Notes: generated from the letters alone by a model not told the origin. DNA of 64,000 nucleotides from Serratia liquefaciens ATCC 27592 (GCF_000422085.1 NC_021741.1:3162001-3226000), one strand, 5' to 3'. Positions 8,035 to 18,168 are shown, counted from the first letter of the stretch. Translations and numbers: made by a program.

Positions 8035-9684
8035 TCAACGGATATTCAGCAGTGCGTCAAACATTGAGCTGGCGGTTTGAATGACCTGTGCATTGGCCAT
8101 GTAATATTGCTGAAAACGCAGCAATTCACCGTACTCTTCGTCCAGGTTGACACCGGAGATCGACTGCTGCTGAATGGTCAGCTGCTTGACGATATTGGCC
8201 TGAGAAGTCGCCGAAACCTTGGCCGATGCCGTCTGGTTACCAACGCTGCTCACCATGCTGGCGTATGCGCCGCTGAAGGTGGCTTTGCCGTCGACCAACT
8301 TTTTGGTCTGCAGATCGAGCAGCTTTTTGGCGTTTTCGTTATCGCCGCGGCCACTGTCGTCTTTGCCGGCGGCTGCGATGTTCGCCGAATCGGTAATCGC
8401 GACTTTCAAGCTGCCCGCCACGTCGCTGACCGGCTTCACGGTAAAGCTGTCGTTCTTTTGTGCCGTGCCGTCGATGTCGACCTTCAGGCCGTCAAAGCTC
8501 AGCGTCGGTTTGCCGGTGGTGGCATCGACGCTCGCCGTGGCGTTGACCTTCACGTTATCCGGCAGGCGGCTGACCTGCCAGTTGCTGCCATCGAACTCCA
8601 CCCGGTAATCGTTGGCCTTCACCTTGCTGGTATCGGTGTAGGACACCGACAGCGCCGCATCGCCGGCATTGCGGCTGTTATCCACCACGCGCCCACCACC
8701 GAAGCTGAAGAAATCGGTGCCGGCGTCGCCGTTGAGATCGAACCCGGCACGGTGCTGCTGGTTAAAGCTGTCCGCCATCGCCAGCGCCAATTGCCCCAAC
8801 TGGTTGCGTGCGCTATCCAGCGATTCGCTGCGGAACTTCAGTACGCCGCTAACGCTGCCGCTGGTAATTTGCCCTTCCGGCACTTCGCTGACGCCATTGC
8901 CGCGGTTATAGCCGATGGTCAGGCGAGAAGGATCGCCGCTGGAAGGCACTGCCTCCACCTGGTATGCATTGCTCCCCTGCACCAGCGTCAGGCCGTTGGC
9001 GAAAGACACGGTATAAGCGTCGCCGTCTTGCTGCATCACCTGCACGCCCACCACCTGGTTTAACTCAGTCACCAGTTGGTCGCGCTGATCGAGCAAGGCA
9101 TTCGGCTCACCGCCGCTGCCGCGCAGGCGGGTAATTTCATCGTTCAGTTTGGCGATTTGCTGGCTGTAGCTGTTGATCTGGTTAGCGCTGTCGCTGAGCT
9201 GTTGGTTAACGCCGCTGTCCATATCGCGCAGGTATTTGTCGGTGTTATTGAACTGATTGACCAACCCATTGGCCTTGCCCAGCACCGTTTGGCGCGCGGC
9301 GTCATCGCCGGCGTTGCTGACCAGGTTCTCCAGGTTGCTAAAGAAATCCTGCATATTGGTCGACAAGGTATTGGTTTTGCTCGCCAGCAGGTTATCGATC
9401 TGCGAGATTTTCTCGAAGTAGGCGTTCTGTGCCCCGGCCTGGCTCTGTGCTCCGCGCAACTGATTGGTGATGAACTGGTTGTACTCGCGGTTAACGCTGG
9501 TCACGGTGACCCCGTTGCCAATGAAGCCACTCATGGTACTCATACCGCCGTTCTGCGCCAGGATCGCAGTCTGTCGGTTATAGCCCGCCACGTTGTAGTT
9601 AGAGATGTTGTTACTGACGGTGCTGAGCGCCACCTGAGCCGCATTCAGCCCGCTCATCGCGGTATTGATTAAGCTGTTGGACAT
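8035..9684 (-). CDS. flgK: FlgK, hook-filament junction protein 1 (HAP1)
   Basis: FlgK caps the hook and is the first junction layer for the filament. The 549-residue protein (E. coli 547) has the N-terminal signature LINTAMSGLNAAQVALSTVSNNISNYNVAGYNRQ and the C-terminal coiled coil SGVNLDEEYGELLRFQQYYMANAQVIQTAS. A variable domain lies between about residues 330 and 450. The sigma-28 promoter 80-105 bases upstream fits a late flagellar gene. Confidence 0.97.
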   Translation of the reverse strand: MSNSLINTAMSGLNAAQVALSTVSNNISNYNVAGYNRQTAILAQNGGMSTMSGFIGNGVTVTSVNREYNQFITNQLRGAQSQAGAQNAYFEKISQIDNLLASKTNTLSTNMQDFFSNLENLVSNAGDDAARQTVLGKANGLVNQFNNTDKYLRDMDSGVNQQLSDSANQINSYSQQIAKLNDEITRLRGSGGEPNALLDQRDQLVTELNQVVGVQVMQQDGDAYTVSFANGLTLVQGSNAYQVEAVPSSGDPSRLTIGYNRGNGVSEVPEGQITSGSVSGVLKFRSESLDSARNQLGQLALAMADSFNQQHRAGFDLNGDAGTDFFSFGGGRVVDNSRNAGDAALSVSYTDTSKVKANDYRVEFDGSNWQVSRLPDNVKVNATASVDATTGKPTLSFDGLKVDIDGTAQKNDSFTVKPVSDVAGSLKVAITDSANIAAAGKDDSGRGDNENAKKLLDLQTKKLVDGKATFSGAYASMVSSVGNQTASAKVSATSQANIVKQLTIQQQSISGVNLDEEYGELLRFQQYYMANAQVIQTASSMFDALLNIR

Positions 9685-9762
9685 AGAAGTTCCTTTTGCT
9701 GCGGCGCCGGTGGCCCACAGGAGTCAATTAATCTGCTGAGCCGTTCACTCAGCCTGTCTTGG

Positions 9763-9789
9763 TTATCGGCAAAAACGGGGGAAACTTGA
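9763..9789 (-). promoter_or_regulatory. Sigma-28 (FliA) promoter of flgKL
   Basis: On the minus strand the sequence reads TCAAGTTT-N11-GCCGATAA, close to the established FliA consensus TAAAGTTT-N11-GCCGATAA, with the exact 11-base spacer. It lies 79 bases before the flgK start. Confidence 0.85.
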
Positions 9790-9800
9790 GGGAAAAATCC

Positions 9801-9820
9801 GGGTCCAGCATGCTGGACCC
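9801..9820. repeat. Perfect 20-bp palindrome
   Basis: GGGTCCAGCATGCTGGACCC is a perfect palindrome just upstream of the flgK sigma-28 promoter. It shares the central GCATGC and the flanking CCCCTAC context with the palindrome at 9847. It lies between the flgJ stop and flgK. Confidence 0.6.
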
Positions 9821-9846
9821 CTACATTTAAATTCGGCCTATTGCGT

Positions 9847-9868
9847 AGGGGCGCTGCATGCTGCGCCC
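9847..9868. repeat. GGGGCGCTGCATGCTGCGCCC palindrome
   Basis: An almost perfect palindrome sits 6 bases beyond the flgJ stop on the minus strand. Like the other members it is preceded by GTA on its G-rich side. It could stabilise or terminate the flgBCDEFGHIJ mRNA, although no T-run follows. Confidence 0.55.
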
Positions 9869-9873
9869 AGTGG

Positions 9874-10815
9874 CTAAAAAAGATCCTTCAGGTCGTGGGT
9901 ATACGCCTTCACCACCTGCTCGCCGGCGTTTTTCATCTGCTGTATCACGCTGACCAACTTGCTGGCATATTGCGGATCGGTGGCATAACCGGCCTGTTGC
10001 AGCGCCTGCGCCGCCTGCTCCGGGCTGCGGGCGTTGGCCACCCCGGCGTAGCGTGGGTTATTGGTCAACAGCTTGACGTAGTCGGCCATCGCCTCGACGT
10101 AAGAACCGTAAACCCGGAACTTCGCCTTGATCTTCTTCGCCGCACCCTGCTCGAACTCGGTGGTGGTGATCTCGGTCACCGGCCCGTCCCAGCTGCCGCC
10201 CGCCTTGATGCCAAACAGGTTGTAGCTCGGCGAACCGTCGGCGGCCGGGATCTCACGCTGACCCCAGCCGGATTCCAGTGCGGCCTGTGCCACAATCAGC
10301 TGATGCGGAATGCCGCTCTGCTGGCTGACGACGCGCGCAGGAGTAGACAGCCGGGCAACAAAGTTGCCGTTGTTGAGCGACAGCGGGGCAGCGCTCGGCG
10401 CTTTTGGCACCGCGCGGCGGATCATCTGCTCCAGCGCCTGATTCGGCAGCGTTCGCAACACCTCATCGTCCAGCGCCATCGGCGACGTGCCCGCCGTTTC
10501 GCTCGGCACCGCGTTGGCGTTGCTCATCTGCTTCACCATCATGTCGGCCAACCCCAGGCCTTTCTGCGACATCTGCTGGGCAATTTGCTGGTCATACATT
10601 GAGGTGTAGAGCCGAGACTGATCGCTGCTCAAGATCCCATCCTGCGGCAGCGCGGCACGCATGCTTTTCAGCATCATCTGCACGAACATGCCTTCAACCT
10701 GCTGCGCCACCTGTTTCAGGTTGCCCTGCGGATCGCTCGCCGCATCGCGTTTCAGTCCATTAAGCGCCTGCGCATCATAGGCGGCGCCCGACATTGCCAT
10801 CAGATCGCCGGCCAT
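9874..10815 (-). CDS. flgJ: FlgJ, rod cap and peptidoglycan hydrolase
   Basis: FlgJ scaffolds rod assembly and digests peptidoglycan to let the rod through. The 313-residue protein matches E. coli FlgJ (313). The N-terminal rod-binding domain (about 1-110) includes QVEGMFVQMMLKSMRAALP and LYTSMYDQQIAQQMS. The C-terminal glucosaminidase domain (about 155-310) includes IPHQLIVAQAALESGWGQRE, with the family catalytic Glu in ALESGWG, and YNLFGIKAGGSW. Its ATG overlaps the flgI stop (TGATG). Confidence 0.96.
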   Translation of the reverse strand: MAGDLMAMSGAAYDAQALNGLKRDAASDPQGNLKQVAQQVEGMFVQMMLKSMRAALPQDGILSSDQSRLYTSMYDQQIAQQMSQKGLGLADMMVKQMSNANAVPSETAGTSPMALDDEVLRTLPNQALEQMIRRAVPKAPSAAPLSLNNGNFVARLSTPARVVSQQSGIPHQLIVAQAALESGWGQREIPAADGSPSYNLFGIKAGGSWDGPVTEITTTEFEQGAAKKIKAKFRVYGSYVEAMADYVKLLTNNPRYAGVANARSPEQAAQALQQAGYATDPQYASKLVSVIQQMKNAGEQVVKAYTHDLKDLF

Positions 10816-11915
10816 CAGATAATTTCCAGCTTGGCGCGCAGACAGCCGGCGCTTTGCATCGCCTGCAGGATAGACATCAGATCGATCGGCGTTGCCCCCA
10901 ACGCGTTAAGCGCGCGGATCACGTTGTTCAGATTGGCGCTGGCGTTAACCTTCTGCAGCGAGCCGCCCTGCTGTTGCACCGAAATCTGGGTGTTCGGCGT
11001 CACCACCGTTTGCCCGCCGCCAAACGGGGTATTTGGCTGGCTGACGGTATTTTGCCGATCGACCACCACCGACAGGTTGCCTTGCGCCACCGCGCAGGAA
11101 TCCAGGATCACGTCGCGGTTCATTACAACCGAACCGGTGCGTGAGTTGATGATCACCTTGGCGTCGATCGCCCCGACGCTAACGTTAATGTTCTGGATCT
11201 CCGCCAGGAAGCGCACCTGCGAACTGTTGCCCTGTGGCACCAGCACCTGAATGGTACGGGCGTCCAACGGTGAAGCCGTGCCACCGCCGCGTTGACGGTT
11301 GATGGCGTCGCTGATCTGTTGTGCCAGCGTAAAGTCCTCATCGTTGAGCTGCAGGTTAATCACTCCGCCGGCCCCGAAGGTGGTCGGCAGCTCGCGCTCA
11401 ATGGTGGCGCCGTTGCTGATGCGCCCGCCGGCCAGTTGGTTAACCTGTACGCTGCTGCCACCGGCCGAAGCGCCGGCTCCGCCGACCAGCACGTTGCCCT
11501 GCGCCAGCGCGTAAACCTGATTATCTACCCCTTTCAGCGGCGTCATCAGCAAGGTGCCGCCACGCAGACTCTTGGCGTTACCCATGGAGGACACCACCAC
11601 GTCGATGTTCTGCCCGGTGCGCGAAAACGGCGGCAGCTTGGCGGTGACCATGACCGCCGCCACGTTTTTCAACTGCATGTTGGTGCCCGGTGGCACGGTG
11701 ATACCCAACTGCGACAGCATGTTGCTCAGGCTCTGGGTGGTGAACGGGGTCTGCATGGTCTGGTCACCGGAACCGTCCAGCCCCACCACCAGTCCGTAAC
11801 CGATCAGCGCGTTATCGCGTACGCCCTGCACCGTGACCAGATCGCGAATGCGCTCCGCCGCGGCCGGCAGGCTCAGCGCACAAATCACCAGCGCCATTAG
11901 AAATTTCTTTAACAT
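10815..11915 (-). CDS. flgI: FlgI, flagellar P-ring protein
   Basis: FlgI forms the P-ring bushing in the peptidoglycan layer. I start it at the ATG giving [20 protein letters not shown], because this matches the E. coli signal peptide (cleaved before ERIRDL) and has a GAGG ribosome site. An upstream in-frame start would add eight residues. The 366-residue product agrees with E. coli (365) and is conserved throughout, including [15 protein letters not shown] and the C-terminal [12 protein letters not shown], whose Cys pairs with an internal Cys. Confidence 0.96.
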   Translation of the reverse strand: MLKKFLMALVICALSLPAAAERIRDLVTVQGVRDNALIGYGLVVGLDGSGDQTMQTPFTTQSLSNMLSQLGITVPPGTNMQLKNVAAVMVTAKLPPFSRTGQNIDVVVSSMGNAKSLRGGTLLMTPLKGVDNQVYALAQGNVLVGGAGASAGGSSVQVNQLAGGRISNGATIERELPTTFGAGGVINLQLNDEDFTLAQQISDAINRQRGGGTASPLDARTIQVLVPQGNSSQVRFLAEIQNINVSVGAIDAKVIINSRTGSVVMNRDVILDSCAVAQGNLSVVVDRQNTVSQPNTPFGGGQTVVTPNTQISVQQQGGSLQKVNASANLNNVIRALNALGATPIDLMSILQAMQSAGCLRAKLEII

Positions 11916-11956
11916 TGGAACCTCATTCGCCTTACCCACAAGGCGTTATTGTCGCA

Positions 11957-12025
11957 GGCAGCTCGGGGGCGGGCGGCGCACAGGGAATGGAGCGTACACG
12001 CAGTACGTGACTGCCCCGAGCACTG
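11957..12025. repeat. Composite inverted repeat between flgH and flgI
   Basis: GCTCGGGG (11961-11968) is mirrored by CCCCGAGC (12014-12021). An inner CGTAC-ACGCA-GTACG stem lies near 11993-12007. The 145-base gap is unusual in an operon whose other genes are closely packed. Whether the element is mobile or regulatory cannot be told from one copy. Confidence 0.4.
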
Positions 12026-12060
12026 CCCAACCTCAAAATGGCAAGAAAAATAGCCTGTAC

Positions 12061-12759
12061 TCAAAACGGTGAGACATTTAAGAAGAAGCGTTGTAACCAC
12101 CCCATGGTCTGCGCTTCGTTGATATAGCCGTTGCCGACATATTCAATGCGCGCATCCGCCACCTGGGTGGAGGTAACCGAGTTGCTGCCGCTGATGGTGC
12201 GCGGGTTGACGACCCCGGAGAAACGGATGAATTCGGTGCCCTGATTAATGGCGATCTGTTTTTCCCCCACCACGTGCAGGTTTCCGTTCACCAGCACCTG
12301 ATTGACCGTCACGGTAATGGTGCCGTTAAAGGTGTTGTTGGCGTTGGCCCCGCCCTTGCCGCCGAAGGTGCTGTCACCGGAGATATCCATGTCGGCACGC
12401 GCATTGCCCAGCAAGCCATCGAGGTAGCGTGGCGAGGTGGCTACGCCGAACTTGCTGGCCCCGTTGCGGCTAGCGTTGGCAGAAGAGCTTTTGCTGGCGC
12501 TGACGTTTTCCTGCAGCACGATCGTCAGGGTATCGCCGACGTTGCGCGGACGACGGTCTTCAAACAGCGGCTGATAACCGTAGTTCATCGGCTGCACCGT
12601 CTGGAAAATGGAACCGTTCGGCACGGGCGCGCCCGCCGGCGCCGGCTGTGCCGTGGTAGCCCCGTCAACCAGGGGTTTATGTGGAATGTAAGCGCAGCCG
12701 CTCAGCGTCAGCATCACCATTGCCGCCAGCCAGCGTTTTCCTTGCGGCGGGTTTTCCAT
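12061..12759 (-). CDS. flgH: FlgH, flagellar L-ring lipoprotein
   Basis: FlgH forms the outer-membrane L-ring. The start at the ATG reading [10 protein letters not shown] gives 232 residues, exactly the E. coli length, with lipobox LSGC (Cys22). A GTG 18 bases further upstream (12777) has a better-spaced AAAGGCG ribosome site and would add six residues, so the true start may be there. The body is highly conserved ([49 protein letters not shown]). Confidence 0.95.
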   Translation of the reverse strand: MENPPQGKRWLAAMVMLTLSGCAYIPHKPLVDGATTAQPAPAGAPVPNGSIFQTVQPMNYGYQPLFEDRRPRNVGDTLTIVLQENVSASKSSSANASRNGASKFGVATSPRYLDGLLGNARADMDISGDSTFGGKGGANANNTFNGTITVTVNQVLVNGNLHVVGEKQIAINQGTEFIRFSGVVNPRTISGSNSVTSTQVADARIEYVGNGYINEAQTMGWLQRFFLNVSPF

Positions 12760-12831
12760 CAGAGTTGTGGTTACCACGGGTATCGCCTTTGTTTCACAAA
12801 ATAGGGTTACGGGCGCTGCAGCGCCCGTCAA

Positions 12832-13617
<786 letters not shown>

Positions 13618-13632
13618 TTATTTCCTTGCTAA

Positions 13633-14388
13633 TTAACTCATTGATAACAATGAATTGGCGCGCTGTTCATTTTCATCCACGCTGTGGATGACCTTCATCT
13701 GCATTTCAAAGCGGCGGGCGTTGGCAATCATGTCGACCATGGTTTCCATCGGTTTGACGTTGCTGCCTTCCAGCACGCCCGGCATCACCTGCACCAGCGG
13801 ATCGTTCGGCAACTGATTGCCGCGCTGCCGTTGGGTTTCCGGCGTCAGGCGGAACAACCCGTCATCGCCACGCATCACTTCGCGCGCGTCGGCCTTCACC
13901 AGTTTCAGCCTGCCGATCTGAGCAATGCTGTTCGGCGGATCGCCCGCATTCAGCGCCGAGATGGTCCCGTCGGCGGCAATGGTGATCTCTGCCGACGGGG
14001 GTACCTCAATCGGTCCGCCGTCGCCCATCAGCGGCACGCCCTGCACCGTCAACTGCCCGGTGGAGGAGATCTGGATGTTACCGTTACGGGTGTAGGCTTC
14101 GCCGCCGTCCGGCAGGCTGACGGCCAGAAAGCCGTCCTGCTGCAGCGCCACGTCCAGCGGGCGGGCGGTGTAATTCAGCGCCCCCTGGCTCATGTCCGCG
14201 CCCGGCGTTGACGCGGTAACCAGCGTTCGCGTCGGCAAGCTTGGCCCATCCACCGGCACGGCACGCAGCGCCGACAGCTGGGCGCGAAAGCCCGGCGTCG
14301 ATGCGTTGGCCAGATTATTGGCGGTGACAGACTGCTGCTCCAGCGTCTGTCGCGCTGCGCCCATCGCGGTATAAATCGCGTGATCCAT
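13633..14388 (-). CDS. flgF: FlgF, proximal rod protein
   Basis: FlgF is one of the proximal rod subunits. The 251-residue protein (E. coli 251) has the family N-terminus MDHAIYTAMGAARQTLEQQSVTANNLANASTPGFR. It ends with LEGSNVKPMETMVDMIANARRFEMQMKVIHSVDENEQRAN. It is 12 bases after flgE and 18 before flgG. Confidence 0.97.
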   Translation of the reverse strand: MDHAIYTAMGAARQTLEQQSVTANNLANASTPGFRAQLSALRAVPVDGPSLPTRTLVTASTPGADMSQGALNYTARPLDVALQQDGFLAVSLPDGGEAYTRNGNIQISSTGQLTVQGVPLMGDGGPIEVPPSAEITIAADGTISALNAGDPPNSIAQIGRLKLVKADAREVMRGDDGLFRLTPETQRQRGNQLPNDPLVQVMPGVLEGSNVKPMETMVDMIANARRFEMQMKVIHSVDENEQRANSLLSMS

Positions 14389-14400
14389 AAATCAGTCCTA

Positions 14401-15624
14401 TTAGCGCAGGCTAACCAGCGTTTGCAGGATCGAGTCCTGCGTTTTGATGGTTTGGGCGTTCGACTGGTAGTTACGTTGTGCGACGATCATGTTCACCAGT
14501 TCCTGGCTCAGATCGACGTTGGAGGCTTCCAGCGCGCCGCTGGTCAGTTTGCCCAAACCGCCGTTGCCCGCCAGACCTACGCGTGGCTGGCCGGATGCGC
14601 CGGTTTCCTGCCAAACGTTATCGCCCTGAGAAGACAGGCCTTCCGGGTTGGAGAAGTTGGCCATGACGATCTGGCCCAGCACCTGAGTCTGCTGGTTGGA
14701 GTAGATGCCCATCACCGTGCCGTCGTTGTTGATCTGGAAGTTGGTGTATTCACCTGCGCCATAGCCATCCTGCGACACTTTGCTGACGGAATCGGCACTG
14801 ACGCTCTGCTGCATGCTCTTGGCGAAGTTCAGGGTGAAATTCTGTGCCGGCGCGCCATCTTTGGCCTCCATCGGGATCAGCATGCTGAATTCGCCGGCGG
14901 TGCCTTGTTTGCTGGTGGTGCTGGCCAGATTGCCGCTGGTGTCGAACGTCATGGTACCGGCATCTACCGGAGCAGCCGTTCCATCCTGGGTATAAACCTG
15001 CCACTTGTTCTCGTCGGTTTTTACAAAGTAGGCGTTGATGTTGTGCGCGTTCCCTAACGAGTCATAAGTGGTGATGGTGTTGACGTAGTTGTAAGAATCC
15101 TTCTTGGCGGGATCGAAGGTGTGGTTATCCGGAACCTTATGCGTGGATTTAAGGTTGGCGACCATGTTGCCGGAGGTTGACGCCTTGGCGTTCATCATGC
15201 CTTCCGGAATGCTCAGCGGCACCGGGTTCGCGCCCTGTTGAATGGTCGGCGGCGTACCGGCAGCCGGGTAGCCGGTCAGTTGCAGGCCCTGCATGTTGGT
15301 CAGGTTGCGGTTTTCATCCAGTTTGAACTGGCCGTTACGGCTGTAGAAAATGCCGCCGTCCTGATCCTGCAGACGGAAGAAACCGTTGCCGGAAATCGCC
15401 ACGTCCAGCGCACGGCTGGTGCCGGTGGTGGTGCCGCCTTTAAAGTTCTGGGTGATCCCCGCCACCTTAACGCCCAGGCCAACCTGTGAACCGGCGAACA
15501 TGTCAGCAAAGGAAACGCTGCCTGATTTAAAACCGGAAGTGGCGGAGTTAGCGATGTTGTTACCGATCACGTCCAGATTGGTTGCTGCCGCGTTTAAGCC
15601 GCTTACTGCCTGAGAAAAGGCCAT
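14401..15624 (-). CDS. flgE: FlgE, flagellar hook protein
   Basis: FlgE polymerises into the hook, the universal joint. The 407-residue protein (E. coli 402) begins MAFSQAVSGLNAAATNLDVIGNNIANSATSGFK. It has two variable outer domains (about 150-300) and ends LEASNVDLSQELVNMIVAQRNYQSNAQTIKTQDSILQTLVSLR. An ERIC element separates it from flgD, which places a long palindrome inside the operon mRNA. Confidence 0.97.
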   Translation of the reverse strand: MAFSQAVSGLNAAATNLDVIGNNIANSATSGFKSGSVSFADMFAGSQVGLGVKVAGITQNFKGGTTTGTSRALDVAISGNGFFRLQDQDGGIFYSRNGQFKLDENRNLTNMQGLQLTGYPAAGTPPTIQQGANPVPLSIPEGMMNAKASTSGNMVANLKSTHKVPDNHTFDPAKKDSYNYVNTITTYDSLGNAHNINAYFVKTDENKWQVYTQDGTAAPVDAGTMTFDTSGNLASTTSKQGTAGEFSMLIPMEAKDGAPAQNFTLNFAKSMQQSVSADSVSKVSQDGYGAGEYTNFQINNDGTVMGIYSNQQTQVLGQIVMANFSNPEGLSSQGDNVWQETGASGQPRVGLAGNGGLGKLTSGALEASNVDLSQELVNMIVAQRNYQSNAQTIKTQDSILQTLVSLR

Positions 15625-15681
15625 GTCATTCTCCGAATAGTGGTCAGGCTATCGTCCGATAACGCCTGATAGTGTTTTGAG

Positions 15682-15806
15682 ATACCCAATAGCTTTCATG
15701 TTGCAGTTAGGCGGCAAGCGCAGGAGTCCCCAGGAGCTTACTCACGTAAGTGACTGGGGTGAGTGCGCACAGCCAACAACGCTGCAGCCTGAAGGATGAA
15801 GGGTAT
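15682..15806. repeat. ERIC element inside the flg operon
   Basis: About 125 bases are bounded by ATACCC and GGGTAT. The core is CCCCAGGAGCTTACTCACG and TAAGTGACTGGGGTGAG, with arms ATGTTGCAGTTAGG and GCTGCAGCCTGAAGGATG. It fills the gap from 4 bases beyond the flgD stop to 58 bases before the flgE start, so it is co-transcribed with flgB-J. Confidence 0.88.
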
Positions 15807-15810
15807 TGGG

Positions 15811-16488
15811 TTAAAGGATCTGCCGGACATCCTCCAGCGTGGCGCTGCCCGCCAGGCCCAGATCCAGCTTCGCGCCGTTCGCGTCGCGGATGACGCCGTT
15901 GACCATGCCAAAATGCAGGTTGCGCGCCACCAGCTGTTCGCCGTTGGCTTTGGCGTTGATCGTAAAGCTGTAGGCACCGTCCGGTGCGGTGGTGCCGTCC
16001 GTCATCGACCCGTCCCAACTGAACGAATGCACGCCAGCGGTCAGGCCGCCGAGATCAATGGTGCGTACCGCTTTGCCGGTGGCGTCGGTGATGGTGGCGG
16101 TCACCGAGTCGGCCGCACGCTCCAGTTCCAGACCAAACGGCGTGGTGCTGACCTTGCCGTCTTTGCTACCGGCCAGAATATTGCTGCCCGGGACCATCAC
16201 GCCGTGGCCGATCAAAGCGGTAGCCTGCAGCGATTGATTGCTGTTGATCTGCCCGGAGATCGACCCCAGCGTGGTGTTGAGTTTCTCGATGCCCTGTACG
16301 GTATTGATCTGCGCCAATTGGCTGGTCAGTTCATTGTTCTGCATCGGGTTGGTCGGATCCTGATTCTTCAACTGCGCCACCAGCAGCGTCAGGAAGCTGT
16401 TGCTCAGATCCTGGCTGGTGTTATTTTTTGCGTTGGCACCGATGACGCTGTTATCCAGCGATTCAGTGGTGGTTGCGGCAATCGCCAT
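15811..16488 (-). CDS. flgD: FlgD, hook cap / assembly scaffold
   Basis: FlgD caps the growing hook and is discarded afterwards. The 225-residue protein (E. coli 231) carries the N-terminal motif FLTLLVAQLKNQDPTNPMQNNELTSQLAQINTVQGIEKLN (about 32-71), which binds the hook tip. A central FlgD Ig-like domain and a Tudor-like tail follow (VHSFSWDGSMTDG). It starts 12 bases after flgC. Confidence 0.95.
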   Translation of the reverse strand: MAIAATTTESLDNSVIGANAKNNTSQDLSNSFLTLLVAQLKNQDPTNPMQNNELTSQLAQINTVQGIEKLNTTLGSISGQINSNQSLQATALIGHGVMVPGSNILAGSKDGKVSTTPFGLELERAADSVTATITDATGKAVRTIDLGGLTAGVHSFSWDGSMTDGTTAPDGAYSFTINAKANGEQLVARNLHFGMVNGVIRDANGAKLDLGLAGSATLEDVRQIL

Positions 16489-16500
16489 GGCAAGCTCCGG

Positions 16501-16905
16501 TTATTGACCCAGCGTCAGGGTTTTCATCATCATCGACTTGGTGGTGTTGAGCACCTCGACGTTGGCCTGATAGCTGCGGGAGGCGGAAATGGTGTTGACC
16601 ATCTCACCCACCACATCCACGTTAGGCATGCGCACATAGCCCTTGCCGTCTGCCAGCGGGTTACCCGGTTGGTAAACCAGACGCTCCGGCGCCGGGTCGT
16701 CAACCACCTGCGCTACGCGTACGCCGCCGGTAGGTTGTCCGGCCGCGGCAGCAACTTCAAACACCACCTGCTTGGCGCGGTAGGGTTGGCCGTCCGGCCC
16801 GGTGACGCTGTCGGCATTGGCCATGTTGCTGGCGCTGACGTTCATGCGTTGCGACTGGGCAGACAGCGCCGAGCCGGAGATATCAAAAATATTCAGTAGC
16901 GACAT
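16501..16905 (-). CDS. flgC: FlgC, proximal rod protein
   Basis: FlgC is a proximal rod subunit. The 134-residue protein has the same length as E. coli FlgC. It has the rod N-terminus [32 protein letters not shown] and the C-terminus [41 protein letters not shown]. It follows flgB with a 5-base gap. Confidence 0.97.
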   Translation of the reverse strand: MSLLNIFDISGSALSAQSQRMNVSASNMANADSVTGPDGQPYRAKQVVFEVAAAAGQPTGGVRVAQVVDDPAPERLVYQPGNPLADGKGYVRMPNVDVVGEMVNTISASRSYQANVEVLNTTKSMMMKTLTLGQ

Positions 16906-16910
16906 GCGCC

Positions 16911-17324
16911 TTATCCTTGTTGTAACACTGACATCATCCCTTTGATCTGACCGTTGATCAGCGTCAGGTCGGTCTGATACTTCAGGCTGTTATCGGCGAA
17001 GTTGGTGCGTTCGCGATCCATGTCAACCGTGTTGCCGTCCATGGAGGGCTGATCCGGCACGCGGAACAGCAAGTCGAGCTGTGGCGGCTGCATGTTCTGC
17101 GCCGGAATATGGCGCGATGACGTCATGTTCAGCGCAATGCCACTGCCGCTGGCGCGCCCTTGTTCCAGCACCTTGTTCAGTTGGCCGGCGAAATCGATAT
17201 CCCGCGCCTGATAACCCGGGGTGTCTGCGTTGGCGATGTTGGCGGCCAGAATTTCCTGCCGCTGGGCGCGCAGGTTCAGCGCCTCTTGACCAAAGCGCAG
17301 AGCAGCGTCCAGTTTGTCGATCAT
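16911..17324 (-). CDS. flgB: FlgB, proximal rod protein
   Basis: FlgB is the rod subunit nearest the MS-ring and the first gene of the flgBCDEFGHIJ operon. The 137-residue protein (E. coli 138) has [31 protein letters not shown] (about 16-46) and the C-terminal [36 protein letters not shown]-containing ribosome site precedes the ATG. It is divergent from flgA. Confidence 0.97.
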   Translation of the reverse strand: MIDKLDAALRFGQEALNLRAQRQEILAANIANADTPGYQARDIDFAGQLNKVLEQGRASGSGIALNMTSSRHIPAQNMQPPQLDLLFRVPDQPSMDGNTVDMDRERTNFADNSLKYQTDLTLINGQIKGMMSVLQQG

Positions 17325-17487
17325 GCTCCCTCCGCGAGGTTAGAATTTGGAGCCGACAGCATAAACGTCCCTTCCGCCAGCCTATCGTGGGAATAAGGGC
17401 AAAATGCGTCGCTATTTATCTGCTTAGCCTGCGCGCACTCCGGGTACACTTACGCGCACCCTGAGGCTTTTTGAGGAAGAAGCGGAG
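17325..17487. promoter_or_regulatory. Divergent flgB / flgA regulatory region
   Basis: In enteric bacteria the 163 bases between the divergent flgB and flgA starts carry class 2 promoters activated by FlhD4C2. I cannot define FlhDC boxes or -10 elements with confidence here, and no sigma-28 motif is visible. The assignment rests on gene arrangement. Confidence 0.5.
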
Positions 17488-18141
17488 ATGAAAGCGAAAA
17501 TGCTGTTGTTGGCAGCCCTGCTGTGCAGCCTGAACGCACGGGCCGAAGATCTGGCGGCGCAGATCGATCGCTTCATCAGCAGCCAGTTCAGCGGCAGTCC
17601 GGTGCAGGTTAAAGTGCTGGTGCGCACGCCCGCCACCCAATGGCCACAGTGCGAATTCCCGCAGCTCTCTTTGCCACAGAATGCGCGGCGTTGGGGTAAT
17701 ATCAGCGTTTCGGCACGCTGCGGCCAGGAACGGCGCTTTATCCAGACCCAGGTTCAGGTGATCGGCCAATATCTGGTGTCGGCCCGCGGCATCAGCGCCG
17801 GCAGCAAGCTGACGGCGGCGGATATCACCTTTAAAAGTGGCCGGCTCGACACCTTGCCACCGCGCACGCTAAGCGAAACCGGCAAAGCGCTGGGGGCCGT
17901 CAGCCTGCGCAATATCAGTCCCGGTCAGCCGCTGACCTTCGCCATGCTGCGTCGCGCCTGGGTGATCAAGGCCGGTCAGGCGGTACAGGTGACCGCGCAG
18001 GGAAGTGGATTTAACATCAGCGGTACGGGCAAAGCCATGAACAATGCTGCCGCCGAAGACAACGTCCGTGTGCGTATGGCTTCCGGACAAATCGTCAGCG
18101 GCATAGCCAGTGATGACGGTACGATCCGTATTGGGTTATAA
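17488..18141 (+). CDS. flgA: FlgA, P-ring assembly chaperone
   Basis: FlgA is a periplasmic chaperone that helps FlgI polymerise. The 217-residue protein (E. coli 219) has a signal peptide (about 1-19, LLLAALLCSLNARA). A SAF-type domain follows, with YLVSARGISAGSKLTAADITF, LRNISPGQPLTFAMLR and AGQAVQVTAQGSGFNISGTGKAMNNAA. Its last nine codons including the stop are repeated once in tandem directly after the gene, which leaves the protein intact. Confidence 0.95.
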   Translation: MKAKMLLLAALLCSLNARAEDLAAQIDRFISSQFSGSPVQVKVLVRTPATQWPQCEFPQLSLPQNARRWGNISVSARCGQERRFIQTQVQVIGQYLVSARGISAGSKLTAADITFKSGRLDTLPPRTLSETGKALGAVSLRNISPGQPLTFAMLRRAWVIKAGQAVQVTAQGSGFNISGTGKAMNNAAAEDNVRVRMASGQIVSGIASDDGTIRIGL

Positions 18142-18168
18142 GACGGTACGATCCGTATTGGGTTATAA
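18115..18168 (+). repeat. Perfect 27-bp tandem duplication at the flgA 3' end
   Basis: Two identical 27-base copies lie back to back (18115-18141 and 18142-18168), each beginning GACGGTACG and ending GGGTTATAA. The first copy encodes the last eight residues and stop of FlgA. The second is non-coding and ends 5 bases before the flgM sigma-28 promoter. Confidence 0.95.

Noticed and set aside
15796..16899. Long plus-strand frame opposite flgD-flgC
   Set aside because: It spans two conserved genes and an ERIC edge on the other strand; the composition is that of a shadow frame.
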